Assembly: GCF_014646055.1 (NCBI RefSeq)
Contig: NZ_BMMS01000018.1
Coordinates: 62,001 to 126,000 of the forward strand
Reading direction: 5' to 3'
DNA: 64,000 nt
DNA from: Wenjunlia tyrosinilytica
GTDB taxonomy: Bacteria > Actinomycetota > Actinomycetes > Streptomycetales > Streptomycetaceae
In this document: positions 51,866 through 60,202 of the stretch, piece by piece
How the letters are laid out: every line of letters starts with the position of its first letter
How positions within the stretch are numbered: position 1 is the stretch's first letter
Program-made: the position numbers and the translations under genes
Notes under the pieces: generated by a model
What the model was told of the DNA's origin: nothing
Database searches by the model: none
Seen by the model: the letters and a program-made list of their open reading frames with translations, nothing else

Positions 51866-54244
51866 ATGGGCGTTGTCCGTACCCCCACGAACCTCACCCA
51901 GGGCAGCGGCACCAGGGGCGGTGTCGGGGAGTCCACGCTCCGCCCCGACGGCACCCTGAAGGTGACCGGCGAGTTCGCCTACGCGTCCGACATGTGGCAC
52001 GACGACATGCTGTGGGGCTTCACCCTGCGCAGCCCCCACGCCCACGCCCGGATCCTGTCGATCGACACCGCACAGGCGCTGCGGACGCCCGGCGTCCACG
52101 CCGTCATGACCCATGACGACCTGCGGTTCGAGACCCGTTACGGCCTGGAGTACCAGGACACCCCGGTCCTCGCCGACGCGGTGGTCCGCCACCACGGAGA
52201 ACCGGTGGCCCTCGTCGCCGCCGACCACCCCGAGACCGCCCGGCGTGCCGCCGCCAAGATCAAGGTGGACTACGAGCCGCTGCCGCTGGTGATCGACGAG
52301 GAGACAGCGACCGCCCCGGACGCGCCGCTGCTGCACCCCCACCGCGACGACCACCACAAGGACCACGTCCCGCACCCGAACATCGTCCACCGCCAGCCCA
52401 TCGTGCGCGGCGACGTCGAGGCCGCGAAGGCGCGGGCCGATGTGATCGTCACCGGTGAGTACGAGGTCGGCATGCAGGACCAGGCGTTCCTCGGCCCGGA
52501 GTCCGGCCTCGCCGTCCCCGCGGAGGACGGCGGTGTGGACCTGTACATCGCCACCCAATGGCTGCACGCGGACCTGCGCCAGATCGCCCCCGTCCTCGGC
52601 CTGCCCGAGGAGAAGGTGCGGATGACGCTCTCCGGCGTCGGCGGCGCCTTCGGCGGCCGTGAGGACCTGTCCATGCAGGTCCACGCCTGCCTGCTGGCCC
52701 TGCACACCGGCAAGCCGGTGAAGATCGTCTACAACCGGTTCGAGTCGTTCTTCGGCCATGTCCACCGGCACCCGGCCAAGCTCCACTACGAGCACGGTGC
52801 GACCCGGGACGGCCGGATCACGCATATGAAGTGCCGGATCGTACTGGACGGCGGCGCCTACGCGTCGTCCTCCCCGGCCGTCGTCGGCAATGCGTCCTCC
52901 CTGTCCGTCGGCCCCTACGTGATCGACAACGTCGAGATCGAGGCCCTGGCGCTCTACACCAACAACCCGCCCTGCGGCGCCATGCGCGGCTTCGGCGCGG
53001 TCCAGGCGTGCTTCGCCTACGAGGCCCAGATGGACAGGCTGGCCGCGGAGCTGGACATGGACCCGGTGGGGTTCCGGCAGATCAACGCGATGTCCCAGGG
53101 CGCGGTCATGCCGACCGGCCAGGTCGTCGACTCCCCGGCCCCGGTCGCCGAACTGCTGCGCCGGGTCAAGGCGATGCCGATGCCGCCGGAGCGGCAGTGG
53201 CTCTGCGCGGGCAGCGGCGCCGATGTGCGGGCCCTGCCGGGCGGCCTGTCCAACACCACCCACGGCGAGGGCGTGGTCCGCGGGGTGGGATACGCGGTCG
53301 GCATCAAGAACGTCGGCTTCTCCGAGGGCTTCGACGACTACTCCACCGCCCGGGTGCGGCTGGAGGTGATCAACGGCGAGCCGGTGGCCGTCGTGCACAC
53401 CGCGATGGCAGAGGTCGGGCAGGGCGGTGTCACGGTGCACGCCCAGATCGCCCGTACCGAACTGGGCGTCACCCAGGTCACCATCCACCCCGCCGACACC
53501 CAGGTCGGCTCCGCGGGCTCCACCTCCGCCTCCCGCCAGACCTATGTCACCGGCGGCGCGGTGAAGCACACCTGCGAGGCTGTTCGTGAGCGTGTCCTGG
53601 AGCTGGGGCGGGCGAAGTTCGGCTCGTACCACCCGGCGTGGGCCACCGCGGAGCTGCTGCTGGAGGGCGGCAAGGTCGTCACCGACGCCGGTGAGGTCCT
53701 GACCGGCCTCGTGGACGTCCTCGAGGGCGAGTGCGTCGACGTCGAGCGGGAGTGGCGGCACCGCCCCACCCAGGCGTTCGACCTGGTCACCGGCCAGGGA
53801 GACGGCCATGTCCAGTACTCCTTCGCGGCCCACCGCGCGGTGGTCGAGGTCGACACCGAACTCGGCCTGGTCAAAGTCGTCGAGCTCGCCTGCGCCCAGG
53901 ACGTCGGCAAGCAGCTCAACCCGCTGTCGGTGGTCGGCCAGATCCAGGGCGCCACCACGCAGGGCCTGGGCCTGGCCGTCATGGAGGAGATCGTCGTCTC
54001 CGAGGAGGCCAAGGTCAGGAACCCGTCCTTCACGGACTACCTGATCCCGACGATCCTCGACACCCCGACCATCCCCGTGGACGTCCTCGAGCTCGCCGAC
54101 GAGCACGCCCCCTACGGGCTGCGCGGTGTGGGCGAGGCCCCGACGCTGTCCTCCACCCCGGCGGTGGTCGCCGCGATCCGCGCGGCGACCGGTCTGCCCC
54201 TCGGACGCGTTCCGGTGCGTCCCGAACACCTCACCGGAACGTGA
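51866..54244 (+). CDS. Xanthine dehydrogenase molybdopterin-binding catalytic subunit
   Basis: A 792-aa CoxL/XdhA-type catalytic subunit that oxidises hypoxanthine and xanthine toward urate. Key molybdopterin-binding stretches are VGGAFGGRED, NNPPCGAMRGFGAVQ and the C-terminal GVGEAPTLSS, which holds the conserved active-site Glu. The ATG at 51866 lies 1 base after the previous stop. The three subunits form a typical bacterial heterotrimer and are translationally coupled. Confidence 0.95.
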   Translation: MGVVRTPTNLTQGSGTRGGVGESTLRPDGTLKVTGEFAYASDMWHDDMLWGFTLRSPHAHARILSIDTAQALRTPGVHAVMTHDDLRFETRYGLEYQDTPVLADAVVRHHGEPVALVAADHPETARRAAAKIKVDYEPLPLVIDEETATAPDAPLLHPHRDDHHKDHVPHPNIVHRQPIVRGDVEAAKARADVIVTGEYEVGMQDQAFLGPESGLAVPAEDGGVDLYIATQWLHADLRQIAPVLGLPEEKVRMTLSGVGGAFGGREDLSMQVHACLLALHTGKPVKIVYNRFESFFGHVHRHPAKLHYEHGATRDGRITHMKCRIVLDGGAYASSSPAVVGNASSLSVGPYVIDNVEIEALALYTNNPPCGAMRGFGAVQACFAYEAQMDRLAAELDMDPVGFRQINAMSQGAVMPTGQVVDSPAPVAELLRRVKAMPMPPERQWLCAGSGADVRALPGGLSNTTHGEGVVRGVGYAVGIKNVGFSEGFDDYSTARVRLEVINGEPVAVVHTAMAEVGQGGVTVHAQIARTELGVTQVTIHPADTQVGSAGSTSASRQTYVTGGAVKHTCEAVRERVLELGRAKFGSYHPAWATAELLLEGGKVVTDAGEVLTGLVDVLEGECVDVEREWRHRPTQAFDLVTGQGDGHVQYSFAAHRAVVEVDTELGLVKVVELACAQDVGKQLNPLSVVGQIQGATTQGLGLAVMEEIVVSEEAKVRNPSFTDYLIPTILDTPTIPVDVLELADEHAPYGLRGVGEAPTLSSTPAVVAAIRAATGLPLGRVPVRPEHLTGT

Positions 54245-54250
54245 GGCCGT

Positions 54251-54276
54251 GGCGCCCCGCGAGTGCGCGGGGCGCC
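54251..54276 (+). terminator. Hairpin terminator after the xanthine dehydrogenase genes
   Basis: GGCGCCCCGCG and its complement form an 11-bp perfect stem with a 4-nt loop, starting 7 bp after the stop codon. It would separate the enzyme operon from the downstream permease remnant and xdhC. Confidence 0.75.
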
Positions 54277-54376
54277 CCCCACCCCGGGGCGGCGCGCACC
54301 TGCCGTGTGCTGCCCCGGGTGTGGCACGGATCGAAGTGGCCCCACCCCGTTGGCCCAGGTCATCCACCCCAGCCGG

Positions 54377-54692
54377 GTGGCAGCCGCCGCGCTCGTGGGT
54401 GATCGGAGCGATGATGATGGGGAGCGCCCGTCACATCGACCGGCCGGACCCGGCCGCGTCGATCCCGGTCTTCCCGACCTTCGTCCTCATGCCGTTCACC
54501 TACTCGATCACCGCGGGCAACGCGGCGGGCGTCATCGCCTACGTCGCCGTCAAGGCGGCGCAGGGCGGATGGCGCGAACCAGGCCCGCACATGGGGGTGC
54601 TGTCCGAGGTTTTGCTCGTCCGGTTCCCGCTCGGGCCGATCGAGAGCTGGCTGGGAGTCAAGCAGCGATCAGTAGCCTCCATCCATCGGTAA
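54377..54692 (+). pseudogene. Remnant of an NCS2 (AzgA-like) purine permease
   Basis: The frame ending at 54692 reads VIGAMMMGSARHID and then PTFVLMPFTYSIT, followed by AGVIAYVAVKAA and PIESWLGV. This is the C-terminal third of NCS2 nucleobase permeases. Just upstream, VAAAALV continues the same transmembrane helix in another frame, and one extra G near 54398 explains the shift. No N-terminal two-thirds is present. It is a truncated, frameshifted gene, probably the lost purine importer of this locus. It has no ribosome binding site of its own. Confidence 0.75.
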
Positions 54693-54708
54693 GGACAAGG
54701 AGCTCACG

Positions 54709-55929
54709 ATGCTGGACATCGCCGAAGAGTTGCACCGGTGGTGCGAGCAGGGGCGCGCTTTCGCCGTCGCCACCGTGGTGGCCGTCAGCGGCAGCGGTCC
54801 CAGGCAGCCGGGGGCGGCGCTCGCCGTGGACGACGCCGGCACCGCGATCGGCAGTGTGTCCGGCGGATGCGTCGAGGCAGCGGTGTACGAGCTGTGCCAG
54901 GAGGCGCTGGAGTCCGGTCGCAGCGTGCTCCAGCGCTTCGGGTACAGCGACGAGGATGCCTTCGCCGTGGGCCTGACCTGCGGCGGTGTCATCGACATCT
55001 TCGTCCAGCCGGTGCGGCCGCGCAGCGCCGGGCGCCCGCTGATCGCCTCCGCCGTGGACGCCGCCTCGCGGGGGCAGGCGGCGGCCGTCGCCAGGATCGT
55101 TGAGGGCCCCGACGAGCTGCTGGGGCGCGCCCTCATGGTGCGCTCCGGCGGCCCGGCCGCGGGCACCTCGGCCCTCGATACTTCGGCCCCCGGCACTTCG
55201 GCTTCCGGTGTCTCGGCTTCGGGTGCCTCGGCTTCGGGCAGCCTGGGGGACGACGGGCTCGACCGGTCGGTCGCGGGTGAGGCCGCGGCCCTGCTGGATG
55301 CCGGGCGCACCGAGCTGATCCGTATCGGCGCGGACGGCAGCCGCTGCGGAGAGCCCCTGTCGGTGCTGGTCGAATCGAGCGTGCCCCCGCCGCGGATGCT
55401 GGTCTTCGGCGCCATCGACTTCGCCTCCGCGGTGGTGCGCGTCGGCAAGTTCCTCGGGTACCGCGTCACCGTCTGCGACGCCCGGCCGGTCTTCGCCACC
55501 CCCGCGCGTTTCCCCGACGCCGACGAGGTCGTCGTCGACTGGCCCCACCGCTACCTCGACGGCACCGCGGTGGACGGCCGCACGGTGATGTGCGTGCTTA
55601 CGCACGACGCCAAGTTCGACATCCCGCTGCTCCAGCGCGCGCTGCGGCTGCCCGTGGCGTACGTGGGCGCGATGGGATCGCGGCGCACCCACGAGGACCG
55701 GCTCGGCCGCCTGCGCGAGGCCGGGGTCACCGAGTTCGAGCTGGCCAGGCTCCACTCGCCGATCGGCCTCGACCTCGGCGCCAGGACGCCGGAGGAGACC
55801 GCCCTGTCCATCGGGGCGGAGATCGTCGCCCACCGCCGCGGGGGAAGCGGAGCGCCGCTGACCCGCGGCACGGGCCCCATCCACCACGAGGGCCGGTCGC
55901 CGACCCGCCGGGTCGGCTCCGTGGCCTGA
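54709..55929 (+). CDS. XdhC/CoxI family molybdenum-enzyme maturation factor
   Basis: A 406-aa chaperone that inserts or sulfurates the molybdenum cofactor of xanthine dehydrogenase. The N-terminal XdhC/CoxI domain has GSVSGGCVE and GLTCGG. The C-terminal Rossmann domain contains VTVCDARPVFATPARFP and YVGAMGSRRTHEDR. Between them an inserted Ser/Ala/Gly-rich repeat (about 152-176) is coded by 15-bp tandem units. The ATG at 54709 has AAGGAG eight nt upstream. Confidence 0.94.
   Translation: MLDIAEELHRWCEQGRAFAVATVVAVSGSGPRQPGAALAVDDAGTAIGSVSGGCVEAAVYELCQEALESGRSVLQRFGYSDEDAFAVGLTCGGVIDIFVQPVRPRSAGRPLIASAVDAASRGQAAAVARIVEGPDELLGRALMVRSGGPAAGTSALDTSAPGTSASGVSASGASASGSLGDDGLDRSVAGEAAALLDAGRTELIRIGADGSRCGEPLSVLVESSVPPPRMLVFGAIDFASAVVRVGKFLGYRVTVCDARPVFATPARFPDADEVVVDWPHRYLDGTAVDGRTVMCVLTHDAKFDIPLLQRALRLPVAYVGAMGSRRTHEDRLGRLREAGVTEFELARLHSPIGLDLGARTPEETALSIGAEIVAHRRGGSGAPLTRGTGPIHHEGRSPTRRVGSVA
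55161..55235 (+). repeat. 15-bp tandem repeat in the XdhC gene linker
   Basis: About five imperfect units of GGTGCCTCGGCTTCG encode a repeating GTSA/GVSAS linker between the two XdhC domains. The reading frame is kept. Confidence 0.8.
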
Positions 55930-55940
55930 ACCCTCCCTAG

Positions 55941-56695
55941 CGGGCAGACGGGGCCAGGGCTTGCCTGCCGGCGAGCAGGGGTGCGGGGGTTGCCTCCGGC
56001 GGGCAGGGGTGCGGGAGACCGGCGGTGTCGTCGCCCGGCCGCGCCTCCCTCGCTCTCCGGCGGGCAGGGGTGCCGGACCTGCCTCCGGGCGGGCATGCGG
56101 GGCCGGGCTTGCCTGCCGGCGGGCAGGGGTGCGGGGGTTGCTTCCGGGCGGGCAGGGGGCTGGACCTGCCTCTGAGCGGCCAGTGGGCGTGGACTGGTCC
56201 TCCGGCGGGCAGGGGTGCGGGGGTTGCCTCCGGCGGGCAGGGGTGCGGGAGACCGGCGGTGTCGTCGCCCGGCCACGTCTCCCTCGCTCTCCGGCGGGCA
56301 GGGGTGCGGGACCTGCCTCCGAGTGGCCAGGAGGCGTGGACTCGCTCTCCGGCGGGCAGGGGGCCGGACCTGCCTCCGTGTGGCCAGTGGGCGTGGACTG
56401 GCCCTCCGGCGGGCAGGGGTGCGGGGGTTGCTTCCGGGCGGGCAGGGGTGCCGGACCTGCCTCCGTGTGGCCAGTGGGCGTGGACTGGTCCTCCGGCGGG
56501 CAGGGGTGCGGGGGTTGCTTCCGGGCGGGCAGGGGTGCTGGGCCTGCCTCCGTGTGGCCAGTGGGCGTGGACTCGCCCTCAGGCGGGCAAGGGGTTGCGG
56601 GGCCTGCCTCCGGGCGGGCAAGGGGGCCGGGCTTGCCTGCCGGCGGGCAGGGGGCATGGACTCCCCCCTCGGTGGGCAGGAGGGTCGGCTCGCCG
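55941..56695. repeat. G-rich minisatellite between the purine locus and the PKS cluster
   Basis: A dense array of imperfect repeats built on CCGGCGGGCAGGGGTGCGGG and on GGCCAGTGGGCGTGGACT. An about 93-bp block at 55981 recurs at 56215, and an about 87-bp unit is repeated near 56405 and 56490. Long frames on both strands are open only because the composition excludes stop codons, so no gene is assigned. Runs of four or more G suggest G-quadruplexes. The region 56696-57027 holds the promoter area of the next regulator and no other gene. Confidence 0.85.
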
Positions 56696-57027
56696 CAGGC
56701 CGGGGGCGGCAGGGCGTCCTGCCGATCGGACGCCGTCCCGCCGCTCACTGCTCCACATCCACAAGGCAGTCGCCGCTTCCCCGGGACCGGACTGCCGTCC
56801 CTGCCGCGGCCCGGCACCGGGGAAGGGGGCCGCCCTCACCGGGACGGGGAGGGCGGCCCCTCTTTGCGCCTCATTTGGGGGTCTTCGCCCGGTCCTGGCC
56901 CGCAGGGTCCGCGTGGGCTCGAGCCGGAAGCGAGCGTCAAGGTCACAATAAGCGCTGGTCAAGGCAGCCCGACCGGGGGTGCGGCCGGTCGAGTGGCAAC
57001 TCGCCCGGTCGAGTTGGGGAGTGCGCA

Positions 57028-58092
57028 ATGCTCGAATTGCTGGGCCTGGACTCGGTGGCCGAGAACGTCTACCGCGAAATGCTCGCCACCCAGGAGGGCG
57101 GCGTCGCCGACATCGCGGCCCGCCTGCGCCTGACCGAGGAGGAGGTCCGCGGCGCCCTCGACAAACTCAGCGAACTCGCCCTGCTGCGGCCCTCCTACGA
57201 CGTGCCCGGCGAGATGCGGGCGATCCGTCCGGAAGTCGGCATGGAAATGCTCCTCGCCCGCCAGCAGGCCGAACTCGCCGCCCACCAGCAGAGGTTCGAG
57301 CAGTCGCGGGCCGCGGCTGTGCGCCTGATCGCCGAATGCGCGGAGCTGCGCCAGGTCAAGGGGTACGCGGGCGCCGAGCAGTTGACCGGCCTCGACCAGA
57401 TCCGCGCCAAGCTCTCCGTCCTCACCCGGGCGGTGGAGAACGAGGTCATGTCGTTCGCCCCCGGCGGAGCCCAGAGCGCCGAGAACCGCGAGGCCGCCAA
57501 GCCCCTGGACGAGCAACTGCTGCGCCGCGGTGTGCGGATGCGCACCGTGTACCTCGACAGTGTGCGCAACCACCCGCCGTCCATCGCCTATGCCGACTGG
57601 CTCACCCGGCTCGGCGGCGAGATCCGCACCGGGCCCACCCTGCCGGTCCGCATGGTCGTCCTCGACCGCCGTACCGCGATCGTCTCCAACGAGGGCGCCA
57701 ACGGCGAGCCCTCCGCCACCGTCCTGCACATGTACGGGGCGGTGGCCGCGCTGTGCGGACTGTTCGACATGGTGTGGCACAACGCCACCCCGCTCGGCAG
57801 GACCACCAGGCGCGACGAGCGCGGTATCACCCCTCAGCAGGCCGAGGTCCTGCGCCTGCTCGCCCAGGGGCTGACCGACGAGGCGACCGCCCACCGCCTC
57901 GGTGTCGCCCCCAGGACCGCCCGGCGCATCGCCGCGGAGCTGATGGAGCGCCTCGGCGCGCGCAGCCGCTTCCAGGCCGGAGCCTACGCCGCCCAGCGCG
58001 GCTGGCTCGACCCCAGGCCCAGGCCGAGGAGCGCCGCGCCGGCCCGGCCGGCGGTGCGTTCCGGACCGCGTTCGGCAGCGGGCGGACGGTAG
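57028..58092 (+). CDS. LuxR-type transcriptional regulator with N-terminal TrmB-like HTH
   Basis: A 354-aa regulator. An N-terminal TrmB-like winged helix (VADIAARLRLTEEEVRGALD) is followed by a coiled linker, a PLD-like middle domain with VVLDRRTAIVSNEG and a C-terminal LuxR HTH (ITPQQAEVLRLLAQGLTDEA, then APRTARRIAAELMERLGA). The ATG at 57028 has GGGGAG upstream. It is the first gene beside the PUFA-like synthase genes and is the likely pathway regulator. Confidence 0.88.
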   Translation: MLELLGLDSVAENVYREMLATQEGGVADIAARLRLTEEEVRGALDKLSELALLRPSYDVPGEMRAIRPEVGMEMLLARQQAELAAHQQRFEQSRAAAVRLIAECAELRQVKGYAGAEQLTGLDQIRAKLSVLTRAVENEVMSFAPGGAQSAENREAAKPLDEQLLRRGVRMRTVYLDSVRNHPPSIAYADWLTRLGGEIRTGPTLPVRMVVLDRRTAIVSNEGANGEPSATVLHMYGAVAALCGLFDMVWHNATPLGRTTRRDERGITPQQAEVLRLLAQGLTDEATAHRLGVAPRTARRIAAELMERLGARSRFQAGAYAAQRGWLDPRPRPRSAAPARPAVRSGPRSAAGGR

Positions 58093-58217
58093 CGTCCGCA
58101 GGCGTTTTCCGGCCGCTCTTTATATCCGGACACCGGTCCTGGCCGGTTTTACCGGCTGCATAAATTAGCCCTCCCCGAAAGGGAGGCCTGCCTATCCGTT
58201 CCGGTGATGATCGGTGC

Positions 58218-58595
58218 ATGTACCTCATTCATGCCCACGTAAGGATTCCTGACGGGGCGGTATTGTCACCGGATGCCCCGTCGCTCATCATGTCAGCGGC
58301 GTGTCCGGGCGACGGACTCGAGCATGTCACCGCCCACCCGTGCACCGGAACGGACCCCGTTCTCGGTCTGTTCATCCTCGCCCCCTCGCTGGAGGCCGCC
58401 GAGTACACCGCGACCGCGCTGTGCCGCAGGGCGATCGCCGACCGCGCCGCCTTCGGGGGCGAGGCGGTGCTCCTGGGCTGCGAAGCCGCCTTCCCGGCTC
58501 CTCCGTGCGGCCAGCCCCCGCACCCGCCCGATCGCGGTGGACGGCTTATGCCGAGGACGGATCCTGACACCCCGTGCCACTGGAAAGGACCTTGA
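58218..58595 (+). CDS. Small protein of the PUFA-like cluster, function unknown
   Basis: A 125-aa protein. It begins with an antiparallel-looking MYLIHAHVRIPDGAVL strand pair and a central VLGLFILAPSLEAAEYTATALCRRAI helix, followed by a Pro-rich tail. It resembles small unnamed proteins found near LuxR regulators of Streptomyces secondary metabolism. A CCTCCC/GGGAGG hairpin at 58170-58186 lies between it and the regulator gene. It has no strong ribosome binding site. Confidence 0.7.
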   Translation: MYLIHAHVRIPDGAVLSPDAPSLIMSAACPGDGLEHVTAHPCTGTDPVLGLFILAPSLEAAEYTATALCRRAIADRAAFGGEAVLLGCEAAFPAPPCGQPPHPPDRGGRLMPRTDPDTPCHWKGP

Positions 58596-58668
58596 GGCGG
58601 CCGCATGCTCATCACATCGGATCCCTCGAGAACCGGATCCGGCGTCGGAATCACGGAAGGGCCACTCC

Positions 58669-58737
58669 ATGATCCGTCCCGCCGCAGCGGGCTTCCCGAC
58701 CTGTTCCACGGAGACCTTCACCATGGGCTGGCAGTAG
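58669..58737 (+). CDS. Candidate 22-aa peptide of the PUFA-like cluster
   Basis: A short frame from ATG 58669 with GGAAGGGCC upstream encodes MIRPAAAGFP followed by TCSTETFTMGWQ. It is rich in Thr/Ser with one Cys and ends in an aromatic Trp. It lies in a 280-bp spacer between the 125-aa protein and the ACP. It could be a signalling or modified peptide. No modifying enzyme is visible, so it may also be chance. Confidence 0.4.
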   Translation: MIRPAAAGFPTCSTETFTMGWQ

Positions 58738-58877
58738 CGAAGTGAGGCGCCGGAGCGTCTGAATCCCTCCGCGCCGCGGAATTACCGAGCACAACACCTC
58801 GCAGACGAATTCGGGGGAGACCCGGATCCGCGGCCGAGCCATGCCGAAAACCGCACCAGGACACGAAAGGAACGACC

Positions 58878-59144
58878 ATGGCAGCAGTCACGGCGAAGGA
58901 AGCCCAGGACTGGCTGATCGACAAGATCGCGCACCGCCTCGGAGTCTCCAGCGACCAGGTCTCGCCCGAGCAGTACTTCGACGAGTTCGACCTCGACTCC
59001 ACCGAAGCGCTCATCCTCGCGGGCGAGCTGGAGAGCTGGCTCGGCTTCGAGATCGGGACCACGGCGCTGTGGTACCACCCGACCACGAAGGACCTGGCCG
59101 CGTACATCGCCGAGGAGAGCGAGCAGCGTGCGGCCGCGTCGTAG
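58878..59144 (+). CDS. Acyl carrier protein
   Basis: An 88-aa stand-alone ACP. Four helices, with the phosphopantetheine attachment Ser41 in FDLDSTEALIL. The ATG at 58878 has AAAGGAACG upstream. It is coupled to the thioesterase gene by a 17-nt overlap and precedes the PUFA-like synthase, so it probably takes part in priming or release on that line. Confidence 0.93.
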   Translation: MAAVTAKEAQDWLIDKIAHRLGVSSDQVSPEQYFDEFDLDSTEALILAGELESWLGFEIGTTALWYHPTTKDLAAYIAEESEQRAAAS

Positions 59145-60177
59145 ACAGCCCGCGGCCCCGCAGATCGTCCGCCGCCTCAGGACCGCCGCCCCCGGTGGCC
59201 GCACCGTCTTCCTCGTCCACCCGGGGGCGCTGCCGGCCGATGTGCACCGGGCCTTGGCCGCCGCCCTTCCCGAGGGCAGCGGACTGACCGTCCTCGACCT
59301 CAGCGCGGTCCCCGAGTACTTCGACGCGGCGCTGGCGGGCGGCCGGGCGGACACCACCCTCGAGGCGCTGGCGGCGAAGCTGCGGGCCGAGTTCGAGGCG
59401 CTGCCGGAGGGCCCGGTCCACGACGGACGGCCCTATGTACTCGCCGGCTGGTCGTTCGGGGGTGTGCTGGCGCTGGAGATGGCCCGGCAGATGTCCGAGG
59501 GCCGACGGCCGCGGCGGCTGGTGCTGCTCGACAGCATCGCGCCGACGCAGGCGTACCAGCAGCCCGACGAAGCGCTCGACCCACCGCTACTGCTCGGCTG
59601 GTTCGCCATGTACCTCGGGGCCAAACGGCAGCGCCGGATACGGGTGTTCGCCAGCCGCTTGGCCGGACACAGCGCCGAGGACGGCCTGTTGCAGGTCCTG
59701 GACGCGGCGGTCGCCGCGGGGGCGCTCTCCCCCGACACACCGATGCCGGGTCTGCGCAAGCTCTACGACACCTATGTCGACGGGCTGTTGCGCAACAACC
59801 GGCTCACCGCCCCCTACCGACCCGGGCCCGCCCATGCGCCGATCGTCCTGATCAAGGCCGAGGGCAGCCTCATCCCCGAAGACCCCACGCTCGGCTGGGA
59901 AGAACTCGCCCCCCACGGCCTGGAGCTGCACACCGCTCCGGGCGACCACTACACGATGCTCGCCCGCCAGGACTCCGCCGAGATGATCGCGCGCCTGGTC
60001 GGCGTCGTCGACAACCCCGCGGTCGACAACCCCGCGGTCGACAACCCCGCGGTCGACAACCCTGCGGTCGACAACCGCGCGGTCGGCGATTCCCGGGGCG
60101 GCGATTCCCGGGCCGACGACTCCGTTGCCGAGTTCTGCCCACCGACAGTCCCCGCCAGCCGAGACCGAGTCGGCTGA
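59128..60177 (+). CDS. Thioesterase (alpha/beta-hydrolase) of the PUFA-like cluster
   Basis: A 349-aa thioesterase. The nucleophile elbow is GWSFGG with Ser109, and the catalytic His is in PGDHYTM. The size and lid region (LLLGWFAMYLGAKRQRR) are like the TE domains of polyketide/non-ribosomal synthases. The C-terminal tail has five VDNPA-type repeats from a 15-bp tandem array, then a degenerate DSRGGDSRADDS. The GTG at 59128 lies inside the ACP end with GAGGAGAG upstream. Confidence 0.92.
   Translation: MRPRRRQPAAPQIVRRLRTAAPGGRTVFLVHPGALPADVHRALAAALPEGSGLTVLDLSAVPEYFDAALAGGRADTTLEALAAKLRAEFEALPEGPVHDGRPYVLAGWSFGGVLALEMARQMSEGRRPRRLVLLDSIAPTQAYQQPDEALDPPLLLGWFAMYLGAKRQRRIRVFASRLAGHSAEDGLLQVLDAAVAAGALSPDTPMPGLRKLYDTYVDGLLRNNRLTAPYRPGPAHAPIVLIKAEGSLIPEDPTLGWEELAPHGLELHTAPGDHYTMLARQDSAEMIARLVGVVDNPAVDNPAVDNPAVDNPAVDNRAVGDSRGGDSRADDSVAEFCPPTVPASRDRVG
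60007..60081 (+). repeat. 15-bp tandem repeat in the thioesterase tail
   Basis: Three exact GTCGACAACCCCGCG units are followed by two variants. In frame they encode a VDNPA repeat after the catalytic domain. Confidence 0.92.
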
Positions 60178-60202
60178 ACCCCCAGACCGAGAGAGCCCCG
60201 CC

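Noticed and set aside
54658-56817. Pro/Ala-rich 719-codon minus frame with repeats across the minisatellite
   Set aside because: Open on both strands and in several frames because repeats lack stop codons; it also covers the xdhC gene.
56215-57027. N-terminal extension of the LuxR regulator into the minisatellite
   Set aside because: The conserved start MLELLGLDS has its own ribosome binding site; upstream sequence is repeats.
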